64,000 bases of DNA from Ravibacter arvi (GTDB lineage: Bacteria; Bacteroidota; Bacteroidia; Cytophagales; Spirosomataceae): positions 124,001-188,000 of the forward strand of contig NZ_BAABEY010000020.1 in the NCBI RefSeq assembly GCF_039540405.1. Direction: 5' to 3'. Made by a program: the position numbers and the translations under genes. The notes under the pieces were generated by a model. The model was not told the origin of the DNA and made no database searches. It was given only the letters and a program-made list of their open reading frames with translations. Of this stretch, positions 61,245-64,000 are shown piece after piece (position 1 is the stretch's first letter; each line of letters begins with the position of its first letter).

Positions 61245-64000
61245 TTATTTTCTGACAACTTTCAATGAGGTTCCATCGGCTAGCCTGACAAAATACACCC
61301 CGGTTGACAAGGCGCCGGTGTCCACGTACTGTTTATCCGAGGAGAAAGTCCAGGTTTTCACCACCGTTCCGTGTACATTGACCAGGTTGGCCGTAGTGCC
61401 GCGGATGCCGGCGCTTTCCACCCAGAAGCCATTATCTGCCGGCATCGGGTAAACTCTCACCATCGCATTGGCCGAAACCCCTACCCGGATAACCGGGCTA
61501 TAACCACGGGTTCCGTCTAACTCCAATATGCGAAGCCGGTAGTAGGCAACCCCTTTCGGGCTGGCGGCAGCCGCGTGACTGAAACGGTACGACGCTTCCT
61601 CCGTATCCGTAGCTTTAACGGTCCCGATTTTTGAGAAACCGGATCCGTTGGCACTATACTCGATCTCATAAGCCGCTATGCCGTGCTGTTCCACAACTTT
61701 CCAGTTGAGCAAAACTGATTTTTCTTCTTTAAGAGACCCCGTAAATGACACCAGCCTGACAGGCAACGGACTGGCAACAGACCCGGCAAAAAAGCCACTG
61801 AAACCGGTTACGTTAAAAGAAACTTCCCAACGCTCGTTCACGGCATCCCAATTGATGTCGTCCTCGTGCGGGACAATCGTCACCGGCTCACCGTTATAGT
61901 CGCCGGGTTTAATACCGGCCGCGCCTTCGTACTGGAAGATCCTCAAATTCCGCTTTTTAGCCCCGTCTGTCGGGTTGGCCGGAAGCGGCCCGTCAGGTAA
62001 TTGAGCGCTGAAATTATCGAATTCTTCCTGCGTAAAATAAAGGGTAATCCTGGCCGATCCGCTCGTCTGGGCGTTAATCACATAGTGCCGCTGCACATAA
62101 GGCGATCCATTGTGGTAGGCCACCTGCGGGTCAATTGTCACCCGGGCGGTTACGCTTCCGCTAACGGGATTGGTTCCGTGCGGCGCCACGCTGGCAATCA
62201 GCCTGCAGGCTTCGTCATTGCCCAGGAAATCGGTAGCCCCGTTGACTGTTTTGGTGCTTTCATCGCTATTTAATGCCAGCCGGCCAACGGGAAGCTCATC
62301 CTGGTACTCCAGTGCCCCCATGTCTACTAACGCATGCACGGTGCGGGGACTACCGGCGGCGTCTTCGACAAAGCCGGCCGGAAGTTTTGCATTGTCACCT
62401 TTGTTGATTGCCGGGCTACAGATTTGCAAACTGTAGCCGCCGTTAGCGGGATCAACAAAAAGCGGGTCCGTATCTATATTTCCGCCGTCGTCTACCCCGC
62501 GGCTTCCGTCCCAGGCTGCGCTCCCGCCCCAATTGGCGATCAGGCTGCGGGAAATTACCGGCAGGTCCCCTATAGTCAAGAGCGAAGCCGCCGGGTCGCT
62601 GACGCTGCCGTTCAATTCATTGCCCCAGATAATCAGGTTTGACAGGGTAGCAGGCGTTTGGACATTTGCAAGCGCGCCAGCAATCGTAGCTGCCTTGTTT
62701 CCGGTTACCGTACAATTAATCATGGTGACCGACTGACTCAAACCATTCGACATAGCGGCGCCTACCATTGCCGTATTTTCTGAAAGCACACAACCGACCA
62801 GCGAAATAGAAGGACAGTTTTCACTGGAAATGGCCCCGCCCTGTGTTGCGCTATTTTTGCTCAATTTTGCGTTCCGCATTTCGACAACTGAAGAGTTGTT
62901 GCGTATAGCGCCACCGCGTTCCCCTGTATTTTCCATAAAAATGGTGCCTGTCACCGAACTCGTACTCCCTCCTGTGTTGAAAATAGCACCTCCGTCGGTT
63001 TCTGCTGAATTCCGTAAAAAAATACCTCCGGTTAGCGAAAGCGTAGCACTGTTTGCTATTCCCCCGCCATAATCAGCCTTGTTTTCTAAAAATTCACAAT
63101 CTTCCAGTATGGGTGCTCCCTGCAAATTCCTTATTCCTCCGCCATAAGGGGCAGAGTTCCCGTAAAACCTGCCTCGGATGACCGTTGGACCGCCCAAGTA
63201 GTTATACATAGCTCCGCCATGTGCCGAGGCCACATTACCGGAAAATACACATTCAGTCAATACGGTAGCAGATCCCTCACCATTTGTCATCCCGGCTCCA
63301 AACTTTGCAGAATTCCCAAGGAAAACACAGCGGATAAGCAACGAATTCGAAGCCGCACTGGACACTCCTGCGCCCCCCTCCCCATAATTCCTGAAAAACA
63401 GACAGTCGGTCAGCGAGGGAGAAGAAGTCAAAATCAGCATTCCCCCACCGCCTGCCGGAAAAATCGACTGCTCATTATACGGATCGGCCTCTTCCACTCC
63501 ATCCGCAGATCCTCCCGTAATGGTGAAGCCGTCGATGCTTCCGGAGCCAAGCTCGCCAATAGCGAGCAGCACATGCTTTGCGTTTTCCGCGTGCCCCTCG
63601 AAATTCACAGCATGGTCGTTCATCCCCAGGTCTCCACTCAACACCGTTCCCTCCCCCGGGTTTTCGGCATCGGGCAATATTCGTGTGTCGTCGAGGGCGA
63701 CTATACCATTGCCCGGGTCAAATCCACCATACAGTTTTACGTCGGGCACCAGAACAAATGTATTGAAACGACCGGCATCACTGCTATAGTCCGATGCAGC
63801 AGCGCCATAGGCAGGCAGGTAAGTACCTTTGGCCACGTATATTTTCAAAGGGTTAGTGCCATCCCAACCGGGTGTACCTTCGGTGTGCTGCGTTCGTGCC
63901 CACTTAAGCGCGTCGGCCAGCTGCGGAACGGCATTGGCCCAGGAGTCTCCGGACCCGGTGTAACCCTGAGCGGCCGTATTGACGTTGATATCGACATAAA
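61245..64000 (-). CDS. T9SS-exported right-handed beta-helix protein, 5' end beyond window
   Basis: The reading frame is open from the stop at 61245 to the right edge of the window. Translation near 64000 gives YVDINVNTAAQGYTGSGDSW, NAVPQLADALKWA, so at least 918 residues are present and the start is missing. Apparent initiation at 63848 is only an internal TTG. The N-terminal two thirds are parallel beta-helix repeats (GGAMYNYLGGPTVIRGRFYG, GGGIRNLQGAPILEDCEF, GGAIRNNSSVVEM). After a GALEYQ (choice-of-anchor-Q-like) segment come FTGSLKEEKSVLLNWKVVEQ, a linker domain typical of T9SS cargo, and a C-terminal sorting domain (RVYPMPADNGFWVES, DTGALSTGVYFVRLADG). It is a secreted surface protein; enzyme activity is not evident. 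Confidence 0.88.
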   Translation of the reverse strand, partial: YVDINVNTAAQGYTGSGDSWANAVPQLADALKWARTQHTEGTPGWDGTNPLKIYVAKGTYLPAYGAAASDYSSDAGRFNTFVLVPDVKLYGGFDPGNGIVALDDTRILPDAENPGEGTVLSGDLGMNDHAVNFEGHAENAKHVLLAIGELGSGSIDGFTITGGSADGVEEADPYNEQSIFPAGGGGMLILTSSPSLTDCLFFRNYGEGGAGVSSAASNSLLIRCVFLGNSAKFGAGMTNGEGSATVLTECVFSGNVASAHGGAMYNYLGGPTVIRGRFYGNSAPYGGGIRNLQGAPILEDCEFLENKADYGGGIANSATLSLTGGIFLRNSAETDGGAIFNTGGSTSSVTGTIFMENTGERGGAIRNNSSVVEMRNAKLSKNSATQGGAISSENCPSISLVGCVLSENTAMVGAAMSNGLSQSVTMINCTVTGNKAATIAGALANVQTPATLSNLIIWGNELNGSVSDPAASLLTIGDLPVISRSLIANWGGSAAWDGSRGVDDGGNIDTDPLFVDPANGGYSLQICSPAINKGDNAKLPAGFVEDAAGSPRTVHALVDMGALEYQDELPVGRLALNSDESTKTVNGATDFLGNDEACRLIASVAPHGTNPVSGSVTARVTIDPQVAYHNGSPYVQRHYVINAQTSGSARITLYFTQEEFDNFSAQLPDGPLPANPTDGAKKRNLRIFQYEGAAGIKPGDYNGEPVTIVPHEDDINWDAVNERWEVSFNVTGFSGFFAGSVASPLPVRLVSFTGSLKEEKSVLLNWKVVEQHGIAAYEIEYSANGSGFSKIGTVKATDTEEASYRFSHAAAASPKGVAYYRLRILELDGTRGYSPVIRVGVSANAMVRVYPMPADNGFWVESAGIRGTTANLVNVHGTVVKTWTFSSDKQYVDTGALSTGVYFVRLADGTSLKVVRK

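Overview
The window looks like a chromosomal segment of a Bacteroidota bacterium, most likely a Cytophagales member close to Dyadobacter/Spirosoma. That genus-level placement is an inference from gene content, not a search result. The direct signs are two SusC/SusD outer-membrane pairs, an ECF sigma/FecR cascade feeding one of them, two proteins with C-terminal type IX secretion sorting domains, lipoprotein-type signal peptides, and several promoters with the Bacteroidota -7 motif TAnnTTTG. Base composition is moderate in GC, with an AT-richer island at about 42-47 kb.

Layout. 0.06-14.9 kb is mostly housekeeping: an AraC regulator, PEP carboxylase, a Xer recombinase, a rhamnulose-phosphate aldolase/dehydrogenase fusion, a Fur-family regulator, RNase R with a 3'-5' exonuclease, LipB, YraN, free methionine-R-sulfoxide reductase and PurU. 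14.9-15.7 kb is a gene-poor stretch with a promoter-terminator pair and a 40-residue membrane ORF. 15.7-19.6 kb is a large secreted fusion protein (DUF6807 + soluble-dehydrogenase-like propeller + HEAT + CxxCH heme domain). 20.3-29.6 kb holds monomeric isocitrate dehydrogenase, a 67-residue protein coupled to a 2-hydroxyacid dehydrogenase, galK, a lipoprotein galM, an M28 peptidase and an RsmF-type rRNA methylase. 29.8-34.6 kb is a SusC/SusD-like_2 pair. 34.7-41.7 kb holds a ferredoxin-type reductase, tRNA-Gly(CCC), a TlpA-like thioredoxin, a 1303-residue Ig-repeat surface protein, tadA and sodB.

The most interesting region is 41.8-46.6 kb. Between tRNA-His(GTG) and a degenerate tRNA-His-like copy lies a decayed island: a broken tyrosine integrase, then, reading on the minus strand, a ParD/ParE pair directly upstream of a 994-residue primase-helicase that resembles the TOTE conflict-system family. 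This is the best candidate for a defence/conflict system in the window.

47.2-56.1 kb is a minus-strand nutrient-uptake locus in regulatory order: ECF sigma factor, FecR anti-sigma factor, SusC with an N-terminal STN signalling domain, SusD, and a Tat-exported N,N-dimethylformamidase-large-subunit-like protein. 56.2-60.7 kb has a DJ-1/AraC regulator, a tandem SRPBCC protein and a CopB-type (CPH) metal ATPase. The window ends inside a T9SS-exported beta-helix protein whose start lies beyond the right edge.

Three intergenic clusters (4.6-5.3, 19.6-20.2 and 60.7-61.2 kb) contain the same family of long palindromic REP/BIME-like repeats. Two of them lie between convergent genes. A second 18-bp palindrome family and a seven-base tandem repeat are also present.
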